Below, in pieces: positions 44,006 through 56,512 of a stretch of DNA of 64,000 bases. The number at the start of each line of letters is the position of its first letter. Within the stretch, counting starts at the first letter, position 1. A model generated the notes under the pieces. That model did not search any database and was not told the origin of the DNA. It saw only the letters and a list, made by a program, of their open reading frames with translations. A program made the position numbers and the translations under genes. Where the stretch lies: contig ML210176.1 in assembly GCA_004369085.1 (NCBI GenBank), positions 62,001 to 126,000 on the forward strand, written 5' to 3'. Origin of the DNA: Coprinopsis marcescibilis. Its lineage: Eukaryota > Basidiomycota > Agaricomycetes > Agaricales > Psathyrellaceae.

Positions 44006-45481
44006 TCAAGACTCGGACCAGGTGGGTAAGAGCGACACGGACCATTGCGACGATTTGTGCCCTTTGTCAAGCCCACCTCCGAATGCCTTCTGGAGCCGTT
44101 CACTCTGAGAAACCAGGTCCATCAATTCCTGCATCCGAGCGGACTCCATTGTCGTCGATCTGACAAAGTCCTCCAACGCCACGTCGGAACACTGGAATCC
44201 GTTGTATACGCGACCCGCCAACACCCACAAGCGGTTAAAGTCTTCGTCCTGACCAATTGCGAAACGAGAGAGAAGATCAAGCCACGATTTCAATGGTTGA
44301 TCACTTGACTTGAGTGGATCAAGGACGCTGCTCCACCACAAACGTACATGCGGGGTGACCAAGACCGCGTTGTTCTGCTTCACCAGCTCCTTTACCGTCC
44401 TTTCGTGCAGAAGATCGATAACAACGGGGTCCTCGGTTTCTTGAACCAAGCGGTGAGCAGTTCGGAGGAGATTGGTTGAGTCGGTAGCTGCCGAAGCCTG
44501 ACTGATCTGGGAGGCGCAGCGTTCTCGACAAGCAGAAAGAAACGGCTGCTCGAACACTTCTTGATAGACGTCAAAACATTCCTCCTTCTTCTTCGTCTTT
44601 TCGTCGTAGAACTCGGCAGCAGCGCTCAGTCGAAGGAGAGAGTTGATGGTTGACTTCACAATCGTGAGTTCCCTGGTCTCCTCATTGACGCCTCTTGAGG
44701 CTATTTGCTTCAGCATTGCTTCCGAGAAAACCGTTTCATTTGCTTGAATGGTATCAATGAATCTTGGTTTCCATTGCCGAAGGGCCATCTGGAAGCAATC
44801 AATCAATAAACATACATGATCATGATCGAAAAAAGCCAAACCTCGCAGATGTTGTAAACAGTCTTATCCTTCTCCCTCCATCTTGGAACCCAACGACGGT
44901 CCATGTAGCTGAAAATATTACTGATCTTGCGTGCAGCTTTCTCATAGCGATTTAGCTCTGAAATGTGAGCATTTAGAAGGTCTGTATCCCGCAATTCCCT
45001 GCAACGCTTGTCACCAATACAGCACATCAGCTCCGCTCGCAGGTCGAATCATAACAAGAAGTACCTCTGCCAACTCTGTAGCATGACTTGCAAGGTGGCC
45101 CTCAAGGTGCCGATAAAGGACTTGCGCCGCGAGATTTAGATTGCCTAAGAAGAATTCAAGCATCAGTGCAGCCAACCTCAACGAAGCCACAATCATGACA
45201 CACACACCTTTGGCACCAGCTTCAACCCTGTATCCATACACTGAGTAGTTATACACCGCAGAATACAGTTCCATATGACTGGCAAAACCAGCACCAGGAT
45301 CCAGCTTTCCGTCAGGATTCTGCAGAATCCAGGTTGTTACAGGAGACAGATAGTCCCATACTCCCTTCGCATTAGCTTTGCGATCAGGCTTCTTCCCCAC
45401 AACGATGGATCCAGTCGCAGACATTGTTGCGTTGCGCTCGGTCCTCGTAAGGGCTCCAGGACGAGTAGTTGGGGAATTCAA
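44006..45481 (-). CDS. Cullin-like protein with only the N-terminal half (about 430 aa)
   Basis: Matches the N-terminal helical repeats of cullins, the arm that binds the substrate adaptor of a CRL ubiquitin ligase. Visible blocks: VWDYLSPVTTWIL, SHMELYSAVYNYSVYG, NLNLAAQVLYRHLEGHLASH, LNRYEKAARKISNIFSYMDRRWV (the cullin YxxxxxxINxxFxYLNRxW pattern), MALRQWKPRFIDTI and, near the end, MQELMDLVSQSERLQKAFGGGLDKG (cullin-like KAFNND...LDKA). The frame stops at 44006 just after this point. The cullin homology domain, the RBX1-binding WHB region and the neddylation lysine are therefore absent. A full cullin is about 750 residues. Start 45481, or the in-frame Met at 45424 (MSATGSIVVGKKP). Introns lie near 45.21, 45.06 and 44.8 kb. 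It could be a truncated paralogue, a competitor of intact cullin, or a decaying gene. Confidence 0.75.
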
Positions 45482-46047
45482 GCCGGGGTGTCAACTCAAA
45501 AAGTGCTATGCACTTGCCAAACTGTTCGTATATTCTACATGTTGCGCAGCACAGAGTCACCTGGTACCGAGCCGGCTCCACGCGGTCCCGCCCCCGGCGG
45601 AGCTATCGGAAGTTCAAGAGACTCGGAGCATCCCCAAACAGAGCGGCGATCTTCAGACTGCGAGTCGGGTTTAAGCACAGTTTTTCTAATGTCTGGAAGG
45701 CAGAACAACGTAGAGATGTCATTATGTACAGATATTGTCCAAGTATACGAGATTAACACAACGAATGTCCAGAGAGAAGATAAGAATGCATGCATATGTT
45801 GCATAGAAACGACGAAGAAATGAAATGCTACTAGGCAACAGGGAACGTGATTGGAGCTTGAGGGTATGTGAGTTCGTGAGGGGTCGTGACGACATATTGG
45901 TTCGTGATTGAGAGCGTCGTAAAATGTGCGAGGGAATCTAGAACAACGCGTCAGAAGTTGCCAACACTGCGACAGATCGTTGGACCCACTTAGGCGAAGC
46001 ACTGACTGCGCTTTCCCAGCTCCGGAGCTTGGGGTATGCGTGGATGC
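45482..46047. other. Intergenic between cullin-like gene and pheromone precursor; no gene seen
   Basis: Holds the promoter of the cullin-like gene (TATA-like AATATACG on the minus strand near 45526-45533) and the 3' flank of the pheromone gene. Short frames only. Confidence 0.35.
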
Positions 46048-46158
46048 TTAAGCAATGGTGCAGTACATCCATGGGCTAGAGTTGCCGCGCTCCTCATCCT
46101 TGGGGACATCGAGGGCAACGTCGACGGCGACAGGAGCGAACGAAGTAAAAGAATCCAT
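46048..46158 (-). CDS. Mating-type lipopeptide pheromone precursor (36 aa, CaaX end)
   Basis: A 111-bp uninterrupted gene, too short for usual ORF lists. It encodes 36 residues beginning MDSFTSFAPVAVDVALDVP and ending with the CaaX box CTIA-stop, as in basidiomycete B-locus-type pheromone precursors. These are farnesylated on the Cys, trimmed of the last three residues and carboxyl-methylated. A charged pair preceded by acidic residues (KDEER) sits at residues 20-24, the usual place for the second, N-terminal cleavage. The predicted mature peptide would be GNSSPWMYC or slightly longer. The MDSFT start is also typical of mushroom pheromones. A TATA-like ATATTTAAA (46267-46275) lies about 110 bp upstream. 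The short, Asp/Val-rich pro-region and correct spacing make a chance match unlikely. No STE3 receptor is seen in the window. Confidence 0.85.
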   Translation of the reverse strand: MDSFTSFAPVAVDVALDVPKDEERGNSSPWMYCTIA

Positions 46159-46266
46159 TGAGGTTGTGGGGTGGTTTAGTGGTGGTAAAAAGAAAGGGAT
46201 GGCTTGCTCTTGCTGAGTGGAAGACGATTACAGTGGTTGTTGGTTTTTGGAGCCCAGAATGCCTCC

Positions 46267-46275
46267 TTTAAATAT
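46267..46275 (-). promoter_or_regulatory. TATA-like element upstream of the pheromone gene
   Basis: ATATTTAAA on the minus strand, about 110 bp before the pheromone ATG. Confidence 0.45.
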
Positions 46276-47338
46276 GTCTGCTAAGGCGGAGTTGACACTG
46301 CCAGGTAACATGGGTAACACGCCGCAAGAAACCCTCCGTTGTCCCGACGCTTCCATTCCCTAGCGCCAGATTCGTAAGACAAAAAGGTTCGTGGCCTGCG
46401 ACTGCGACGGAGGGTAAACATAACTGGAACATTACGCAAAATGACTCTTACAGCCTTACTAGTTACTCGGAAAAAGGTTGCCAACTGTAAGGGGCACGCT
46501 AAACCAGGCTAAACCTTAAGGCGCTGCTATTGCTGCTATGCGGACGCGTTTTGGTAAGTCTAAGGATCGGTATGTGAGAAAAAGAAGCATCGCTTGGGTA
46601 CACGCGCCCGCGTACCAATCATGAAGGTGATTCTTGGGTGACACGCACTGGCTATGTCTTGCACAGGAATCGTTTTCATTCTGCTCGTCTAGCCATCGAT
46701 GACGGCAAATGTACATCTAGGCCACCGCCTCAGGCCTCGCCATTCGTCATATCATCGGAGGAATCAGTGTATAAGACCCCCTGCCCCCGAGTTGGCTATG
46801 CTGTGTGCTTCCGAGGCTGAGGCAACACCAGTGTTATTGTGGATGCGACAAACGCCTGGGATATGGGATGGTATGGCAAAATCGGCCCAGATTAGGGGTA
46901 ATTGTAGAGTTGCTGGGACGGCCCTGGGCTCCTCCGATACTAGTACGCTGACAACCAACTACAAACTTGAGGCGATGAACAGGACCAATACCATTCAAGA
47001 GCCGAAATGACTTGAGATCATACTGGGTTCGCAAGATTTAACGTACAACTTGTGACTGAGCAAATTGGAATGTACCTTTGCGAATGCATGAGTTGTTCAT
47101 GCAGGCCCACAACACGTGCATGAACAGGCAGCAGCTGGTAAAAAAGAAGCGCGCAAGAGTCAACGTTACCATAGCGCGGCAAACTCCGATGTTTTAGATC
47201 GGAGCTTTGCTGTGCAGTCTTTCGAGCATTTCCAGTCAAACCCCAAAATCCATGCCAATAAGAAGGTATGAATATATCCGTACAACTAGGATCTATACTA
47301 ACGTATATTTTAACCGCCAGCGACGATGATTGGATACT
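46276..47338. other. 1-kb intergenic region, no gene seen
   Basis: Lies between the pheromone promoter and the 3' end of UTP20. I looked for further CaaX-type small peptides on both strands by eye and found none that convinces. Confidence 0.35.
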
Positions 47339-50300
47339 CTAAGCCTCCTTTCTCCGCTTTCCACCCCTGGCATCGATGAAACTTTGACCCTTCCTCTTCT
47401 TGCTCTCCTTCTTCAACTTGAGCTTCTTTTCCTTTCGTCGACCGGCTTGCTCTGGATTCTGAGTGCCCAGCATCACACGCTTCGTCTTCCTTTCCCTCCT
47501 CACCTCCGTTACCCGCTGCCGAATGGAATTGTAAACTAATGAGAACATTGTTCCTCCCACTCGCTGTTGAATTAGATCGCGCAGTTCGATGGCAGTAAAC
47601 TTGAGCTCGTCTATAAAAGGAAGCCCAATGATGAGCAAGGTGTTGGTTGCGCGTTAGAATGAGATTACGTACCTATGTGCTCATCTTGAATAGTTTCCTC
47701 TTCAATGACGCGATATAACGGGCTCAGCATATGAGTAAGGAACTGTTCCAATCGCTTCGGCTCCAAGGTACTCGACATCGCAGCAAACCAACGAATGGCA
47801 GCCAGTGGTTGCTGAGTCCAATTTGGCTACAGTGCAAACATTGTTGAGGATAACGCACCGAAAGAGCAAGACCAAAAACATACCTTATTCCGACCTTGTC
47901 GACCCCGTCTTCGGATGAGGGCACCACGGATTTGATAAGAGAGCTTGGAGAATAACCAAGGTAGATTATCCAAGTTGGACTGAGGCTCTGCGACCTTGAC
48001 TTCTCCGACCACCTCCTCTTCGTCGTCGCTTTCCACAAGGTTTTCGGGAGCAGGGGCGATATCATCAGCATTTTTCTCACTTCCCCAACAACGTCCGATC
48101 CAAACGAGGTTCTTCACGACCTGCAAGGCGAGCAGAGAGTCAAGATGTTCACTCTTCAATTGATCGCAAAGCTTGGCTGCAATATCTCGGAGTTCGCCAG
48201 TAGCAAAAGGATGGTCGGGCTCCAGGGACGGCGAATTGATGATGGGTTGAGTCGACGCCAAAGGATTTGCGCTGAAGAGTACACCGAGGACACGGCCCGC
48301 AGCCGTCCTGACCCATGCGTGGGGAAAAAGAAGGTGGGAGGTGACCAGCTTCCAAGGGACAAGAGACGATTTCTGTTCAGGGTTGTGTCGGGCGAAACCA
48401 GGGCTGACGCGCAAAATCTTGCCTAACGCGGTCAAAGAGTAGTACGCAAGCTGCCACTGCACATTGGTTTCTTCTTGATCCACATCCATGCTGTCGTCAT
48501 CTTGCTCCTCCGTTGTGGCCTCTAAGAGGACGCGACTCCGTTCGAGTGAGATCGAGATATCTTCCAGCACATCTCGTGTCCACGTTTTCATTGTTTCCTC
48601 GTCTTCGTCCTTGGGTGCTGCGTCAACAACCACGCCCCATACTTGCAGGGCCACCCACGCCAGCTTCTGTTTGCCTGCCTCATTGACTTCAACACCCGCC
48701 TTCACCCACTTCCGCAGCCAATTGCGAACGATTGTATTGCGTTCGTCAGAGTCGAACCGACCGTACAGTGATGCAACAAGGAATGCGGCCAGTTCCTTGC
48801 ACTTCGCGCTCTCGTCATTAGCCATGACCATCACGAGACTGACGTATATCATCTCCCCGTACTCCTTGATCAAACCGCTCTGAAACTTGGTAAGAATCGC
48901 CCCCAACAATTCCAAGATGGAGGTACGACCGGACTCGTGGATGTAGGATATGGCATTCCGAAGGAGGAAAGCGAGAGTCTTTTGGAGTCGTCCCTTCCCT
49001 TGCGGGTAGTCGAGCATGAACTGGAGAAGTAGTGACCGTGCTTGTTCCCGAACAACAGAGGATTGAGATTGAACCAGGAGTGGGGCCACTCTATCTTCCA
49101 TGATGTCGTACATCTCAGGAACGATGAACCTTCGAGAGACGATGGCCTTGAGGAGAGTGAACGCGACATTCTGCTTGTCTGGATCCTCGAGATCTGGCGT
49201 GACAAGCTCCAAGAGGAAAGACAGATCCTTTTCCTTGATTTCGACCCCAGGAGCGGCGGTACCATCTGCTGAGGTTGTGGTTTTTGGGCCGTCTCGAATC
49301 ATGACCCCTAATGTCCTCAGGGCCCCCTGCAACAGATCTCCATCTGTTCCTCCCATATTCCCACCACCGCCTCCGCTTGACCTGATGATCGACATGACCT
49401 GATTGACGTATACAGGGAGGGCCTTGCGCATGCCTGGCAGCTTTGCCGGGAACCGAGTAACGAGAAGCGACACCGACTTCAGAGCAGCGAGGAGGACTGG
49501 TGTCGATGCCGAGTAGAGGGTATTTCCAATCACCGGTAGAAGTGCGTCGAGTTGTCGATAAATAACAGGAGATGCCGAGACAAACCGTCCACGACGCATT
49601 GCGGTATTCAGAAGGTCCAATCCAAGGACAATAAACCTGAAAAGCTTTCAGTCACCATAATTTACAGGGTTGAAGAGAGAGACATACCTGAATGAATTGT
49701 GAGCATAGTGGTCGCTCTCTTGCACAATAAGCCGCTTCGTTTGCACAGTGACGTCATCATCTCTGCTGGTAACATCCCTTCGCTTCTTCTTGTTCTTGGA
49801 CTTGAGAGGCTCAGGTCGTTCCTTCAAAAAGGCGACATTTCCGCTAACAAGCCCCCAAATAACGTTCAACAACCAATCACTCTCCGGCTGAATTTCCGTT
49901 TGATCGTCCTTCTCCTTCTTCCGCTCAGAACCAGGATTACGCTCCAAACCTCCTCCAACCCTACGCAGAACTTCATCGGCCACGGACAGCACCTTCATGT
50001 TGCTGGTTGTCCTCGGAACGCTTTTCAGATCCTTGAGAAGGTCTGGTAAGATGCTGGGAGAACTGAATTGTGCAGCAAGACCGTACAGGTTGTATGATGA
50101 GTTGACTGATTTCCGTGGTTCTCTGAAGGCTGCGGAGGCGTGATTTGTAGGCACTTCCTGGCCTGTTGCATTGACTTGAACCTCGGAAGTTGCGACGTCG
50201 CCGAAGAGGATAGAAGATGACATGGCGGCGATCGAAGGGACGAGGATATCGAGGAAAACGCGGTTGTCGGATTGGTTGCCTTGCGGGCAGGTTTTAACTG

Positions 50301-53300
50301 TAGTTTCTTCAGCTTCTACGTCCTCCGAAGTGGATCGCTGCACAGACTTGGCGGTTGATTCGGTTTGGTCGTCCGACTCTGACCCTAATGTCACCTTGGT
50401 CAAGATCGACTGGACAGTACATACGAGCACATGCAACTGGGGTCCGCGGGTCAGAGCGGTAGTCAGCTCATCAACCAAAACCTTGACGTATTCGTCCCCT
50501 TCGAAAGTTTGCTTCCCGTCGATGTCGTCGTCGCCGCGATGAGATGCCTTGAATTCACCGACACCAGCCACCAACATCGCAATCTTGCCCAACACATCCC
50601 TGACACTATCCCGGACCTCTTGACTTCGACTCCTCATCATGTGACTGAGCACAGTCGCCAAGCGTCGCAACTCCGTCTTCTTCCTGTCTCGGTCCTCTGG
50701 CTTGAGAATAGGCAGGTAGAGGGTCAACCGAGCAATGGCTATCGCAATAGGCAATCTGGTGGTCAAAGGTGTCTGATCTTCTTCGAAGCGGTGAGCAGGC
50801 GGTGAAAGATAAGACAGCAGTGCTGGAAGAAGCCTGAGCTTGAGAGAGCTCAAGATTTTGGGTCGGCGCCGGGTTTTCTGCGGTTTTTGTACCTCTGGAA
50901 CTTGAACTTCCGCATCGTCATCATCAACCCTACCCTCTTCCTCGTCAATATCTCCCTCGCCCCCCTCTTCAGCTAGTTCTGAAGGCTGGGCTTGGTTGTC
51001 GACGTCCATCGCGTCGTCTGATCGTGTTTCATTTTTGGGTGACACAATGTCCACTTCTTCCCCATCAGACACCTCAAAGCCAAAGTTCTCCAAGATGGAC
51101 ACGATCGTCCTGACATAGATCCTCTCCCAATCATTCTTGACCTTGGCCAAGCGTAGGTATCGCTGCACAAGGGCGTAGTACGGTGCCCATGACAAATGTC
51201 TCGAGAGCTTCCCAATGGTGTGGATCGCTTCGTTGGTTGTAAGGTGCTGCTGTTGATCGGGTTTCTGCCTGGCTGAGGAAGAAGAGGAAGAAGGGGATTT
51301 GGAGAATCCTTCGCCGTTCCCAACAAACCAACTGACAATGGGAATCAGCCAATCCTTTACAACCAAGCTATCGCCATGTTCCTTCGCATCTTGGAATCCC
51401 TCCGACTCTGATCGGTTGCCCAACCTCCTGATAGCTCGCGTTCTTCGGTGGATCTGGATATGCAGTACGTTGTTGAAGAAGTTAGCTTCTTCGTCCCCGC
51501 CTTCGAGGAGAGGCCGCAGAGCATCGAGAATTGGGCTGAAATTCTCAGGGCATTCAGCAACGGCATACGACAGTGTCGAAAGCAGATCCGCTTTGACTCC
51601 TAATGATGACTGAAGGATTGGGCTGTGGAAATGTAGTGGCGCCGAAATCAAAGATCGTAAGCCCGGTAGGAATGTTGTTAAGAACACGGCGGGGTAGGTG
51701 TCAGATATAGTGGGGACAGTTGACTCGTTTTCGCTGGCTGACCGCACGACGACATCAATGAATCGTCTCAGGGTATGAGCTGCCGCAGCCCTGACAGCCA
51801 GCTCTTCTCCGTCCTGGATATCGTGGAAGGACTGCTGAATCAGAGGGATCCAAGCAAGCGGGCGCAGTGAGGGCGACTGGTATAGTTCTTCGTTGAACAC
51901 CGAGTATGCGGCAAAGCGTTTGTCGAAGTCCGCTTCATCCAACCTCTTCGCGGAATACGCGTTCAGTGAGCCAAGATGCTCAGCGATGACATGAAGCCAG
52001 GTCTGCTCAACGTTGTCCTGGAGCGTCGCCAACTGAGCGAAGGTCTCCACAAGCTGTGTTCTTCCGTTTCTCGTCCTCAGCGTGAGGAAGAGATGCGAAA
52101 GAGTGTCGAACAGTTTCCGCCAAAGCGGGGTTTCCAACGACTTCAAGTCCGGGATCAAATGTATCATGTTGCGCACAATGACGAGGATGTTCGCCTTGAC
52201 CTTCTCCGGGGCTTGCTTGTTCGGTTTTCGGAAGACAGGAAGGAAGAGGTGTAAGAGTGTGATCGCTTGAGATGGTGATGTAGAATATGGTGCTAGCAGC
52301 GACAAAATGGCCAGATGTCTCTGTCCGAGTGGTGTGGTCAATGACAGTGACAAAGATTGTGAGGGTCCAGCATGCTTGGACGGCACGGTACTCTTGGAAA
52401 GCTCGACCAGCTTGGCGAGGTTGGACAAGAGTATATCGACGTGGGGCTCGAGCACCTTCCTCCTGGCGTCAGCATTCTCCGCTGAATGGTCTGAAATCTT
52501 CTCGATGATATCAAACACTCTATCCACAACGGGAGCCTTGACATTGACCGCCACAAGGCAGTCATACAACGCAGGCAAGAGTTGATCGTCAAATTGCACC
52601 AGGAAGAAGACCTGTGACGCATCCCTTGACCACACTTGAAGGAGATCCAACAAGGCCGAAGGTGATTGGGCGTTCTCCGATGCGAATTTGTCGAGTCGTG
52701 GGGAAATGAAGGAGGAGAACGACTGAGATAGATAGGGCTCGAAGGCGAATGAGATTGGTACACGGAAGAAATCTGCGAACCGCTTCAATCCCGTTAACCT
52801 GACCGAACGAAGGGCTTTGGGATCAATGGAGGACGATGGCGACCAACTGTCGTTTTCATCTGCCTGTTCTTCCTCGCCGTCTACTTCATCAGCCAGATCT
52901 GCTTCCACGTCATCGGCGTCGGGTTGGATGGCGTCCTGGATCTTTCCTTGCGCGAAATTGATCAGATCGATGGTCGTCCCAAGCAAGGCTGGCCAGTAGG
53001 TGACGAGCCTCGAGCCCAACAATCTCATTAGGTCCCCAAGAAGGGTCAAGAACCCGAGCATTTGTGTATCTCCAACGTTGCTGCTGAATTGATGGAGATG
53101 GAATCCAGACGTTTCTGTCTCACGATGTGCATTGCGATCCAATCCGAGAGGCTGCAACATCAAGTCGATCAGCAGCCCTAGCTCTTCCTCCGTACAACTT
53201 GCAAGCGCTGAGAGGACAGCAGCCCTGCGATCAGCTCCCCTGGACCTTCCCCGCTTCTCCAGCATGATTCCAAAAAGGAGGCGGATTAGGACGTTCACAA

Positions 53301-56300
53301 CCTCCCCTCTCTCCTGTGCCTCCAGATTGACGAGTTCCAGCAATGTCAACGTATCTCTCCAACGAGTGTCATCCAACAATGCCTGGAAGGTATCGTCGTG
53401 GCCAACAAGATGCGGTGATTTGTACGTCAAGATGCACTTGAGGGCAATTCGTTGCAGTGGTCGGTACGGGTGGGATAGATAGAATGTGTACAAGTCATGC
53501 AGAGTCGAGGTGAAGTATAATGCCTTGGGATTGGAGAACTTGGAGAAGAGGGTGAACCACGCCAGCAATTTTTGCTTTGACGTCTGAACCTTGGCGAGAA
53601 ATGGAACTGGCGAGGTCGATAGACCACCTGTAGACGGAGAGAGGAGTCCCAGGAAGAATGGAATGAGCTCCTTGTTGTGCTTCTCAGCTAAAACAGTGCA
53701 TTCGCCGAGAGCCGTCAATAGTTGATATTCGTATGCCGCTGCATCGAACCTCAATCGTTCTTGATGCACCTGACATAAACGCCGTCAGAATGATAGAGAA
53801 AGAAAAAAAAAGGCTTGCACTCACCCTAACATATTCCTTTTGTCCGTGGGCAGGATCTTCCCAGCGTGCCACCACGTCCCTGAGTTTGTGTGCACTCGGG
53901 TCCCTCCACGATCGCTCTTCTTCAAACCGAACCGAATCTCCTGCCACGTCTTCCAATGCGGCTTGCCCGTATTCTGGAACACCAGCTTTAATTGTCGGTG
54001 AAGTAGCGGGCGCACTGGCAGCCTGTAGCTCAGAAAACACGAGCTGCCAAACAAGATCGCCGAATCGTTGTGACAGCGACGATATCGCAGCAGCGGCAGG
54101 AGACCAAAGGGGTCGAAGGCTAACTTTGAGCTGGGCTAGAAGGAACGTCAATCAATGTCGCTGCCCAAAACAGTCAAGAACAGACCTATCAGCCAACGAG
54201 CACACAGGTCGGCACCCTGACTATCGCCAACCACCTGTCCAACACGCCCAATTCGCAGCACACGCTCCCGTACTCCTTGAATATCCACCGTCGCTTCCTC
54301 GCCTTGCAGGCACCGCTTCAGGACTTCGCCCGCACCTTCCGGTACAGCTACAAGTTTTGAGTTGAGGAACCTAAGAGCATTGAGTCGCACCAGTCGTGAA
54401 TGAGAGAGAATGGATGGTTGAAGGTTCGTATATGCGGTGTTGAATGGCAACTTTTCCACGTTTAATGTACTGGATCGGGAGGTCAGAGATGTAAAGGGGA
54501 GGTTTTCGATACACATACATTGCGTCTGACAAAATCACCATAGAGCCGAGAACGTGGTGAGAATGAGCCCACCGCTCGACGACGAGTTTTGTCCAGGAAG
54601 ACAAGGGGATTGTAGAAGCCCACTCATTCGAAGGCCGTTTGGATAACGCGTGAATGGCTGATTCTATTATCCACGCCTGGTGTTCCGCTGGGGTTTGAAT
54701 ATTGAGTTCGATGAGCCCGACAATAACAGGCAAGATGGCGTCCGAGAAGAAGGGGGAGAGTGAAAGAATGTCATTGATCTCGGCGCCCTGAAAGAAATAT
54801 ATGAGCCAAATCAATCAGAGACAGTCGAATCAGCGAGAACTTACTGGTTCTTCTCCGGTTTGGCCTTTCAGTGCCTCCAACCTGCCCAGCGCGCAATTCT
54901 CGATCTTCGTTTTCCATACGAGGTCAGCCTCGTTCGGATTGAGTTTCTTCTGATGCTTGAGAGACGCCAAAAATTCGAATAGTTTTTTTGGTTCCTTTTC
55001 CAGTATGTTTGGCCGAACAGTCGCCTTTAACACTGAAGGAAGAGCAACCATCTTCCAGCCACCCCAACCCAATTCTGCCAGCGACCCATGAACGTTAATA
55101 GCCAGCTCCAGACAAACAGCATCATCGCCGTCGTGTTCGGGTCGTTCAACAAGACCCCATAATCGCTGTAGGTACTTGAGACCTGGACCGATCCACTGCG
55201 CCATCTCGGATGTCATGTAGAGAGAGGTAACGAAGGGCAAAAGTGAGCTGTGGAGGTCCGCTGTGATTGGCCAGGTTTCCAGTCGCACAAACAGGTCTGA
55301 TTTTTGGGCTTCCGTCATGCGCGTACCATGTCGTACTGAGGAGATGATGGTCACGACGTCCAGCATCCGCTTGAAACGTTGCCTGTTCGGCGATGTTGAC
55401 TCCGATTTTAATTGCTGAATGAGAATGTTGGAGAGATCCGTAAATTGTTCCGCGGTTTTGACATGGTGGATGAGCGCAGTGAGTGTTCGTCTAAGAAGAT
55501 TGAATGCTGGTTCTATGTCGTCGGCGTCCAGGTAAAATGTGATTAGAGGAGTGAATATCGAAGGGGTCGCCGTGTGCAGGGTTTGTGACACAGACTAAAC
55601 ACGAAGTTGGTAAGCGACCTCATGGCATCCAAAATGCAACGAACTCACCTTGCATGCGAATACTAGAACCCATGCAGAGGCATCATCTATGATTTCGGCT
55701 TCAGCAGCTAACATCGTTACTGCTTTGGTCCTCGCTGCCGTTTTGAGCTTACGCAGGACCGAACCCCAAACTTCGGCCATAGCACGTTGTATTTCCGGTA
55801 TACATTGGGGTAAGGTAGCCTTGATCATGCCCCATGTTTGCTCCAGGAGTTCCAAATGAATGGATGGGACGAGAATATAGCGAAATAATGAGTTGAAAGT
55901 TTCCAATAATGTCGTTACTGCCGCGGGCGAGATGGAGCGTGCCAAAAGTTTGAGTAGACGTTGCAACACGTCAATATAGGCCGGTGCGATTGTAGTCCGT
56001 AGGTCGTGAGCCATTTTCTGTAATAGACTGAGAGTTTTTTAAGTTCAATATCCCAGATGAAATGCTCATACATACTCTAAAAGTGCACGCAAGCCCTCAT
56101 CGTCCGATCCCTCCATTGCCTCCACCCAAAGAGCCATGATATCCCGCCAATGGTGCAACAGCAACGGCATTGAAGCTGATAACTGGTCTGCCTTGCTAGC
56201 AAACTGCAGGAAACTGGGTGCCAAGTTCAGTTGCCTCCATCGGTCCAGAGCTTGGTGAAAATGCGAATCATTGTCCTAAATCCCACTTCAGAGTCGATTT

Positions 56301-56512
56301 TTCCCAAAAAGTATGAAACTCACGGCAATGTCTGCCTCATGTTCAAGTTGCTTAAACGCGGAGGGCAAATGAACGTCTTTTATCTGTTGTTTATATGACT
56401 GATGCTAGATGAAAATTCAAATGGCTGTCAGCTGCCGGATGATAGACACAAATCTGGCTCTTACCCTGAATCTCTTCGGCTGGGGCACATCATCATAATC
56501 ATCATCGTCCAT
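47339..56512 (-). CDS. UTP20: UTP20 homologue, small-subunit processome HEAT-repeat protein
   Basis: Very large nucleolar component of the U3/SSU processome (also called DRIM), needed for 18S rRNA maturation. The gene spans 9.2 kb, about 2,600-2,700 residues, the family's usual size. The start at 56512 gives an acidic leader (MDDDDYDDVPQPKRFR) and a small first exon. The N-terminal exons include HDLRTTIAPAYIDVLQRLLKLLAR and TLLETFNSLFRYILVPSI. The huge exon 53769-49648 carries HEAT-like repeats (FDLLNTAMRRGRF and DLLQVWSRDASQVFFLVQF are examples along the gene), with an acidic insert near 50.9 kb (EEGGEGDIDEEEGRVDDDDAE). The C-terminal part ends in a coiled, Lys/Arg-rich nucleolar tail (VRRERKTKRVMLGTQNPEQ and RKEKKLKLKKESKKRKG) that is the hallmark of UTP20. 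Stop at 47339-47341. Other introns are short. Confidence 0.92.
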
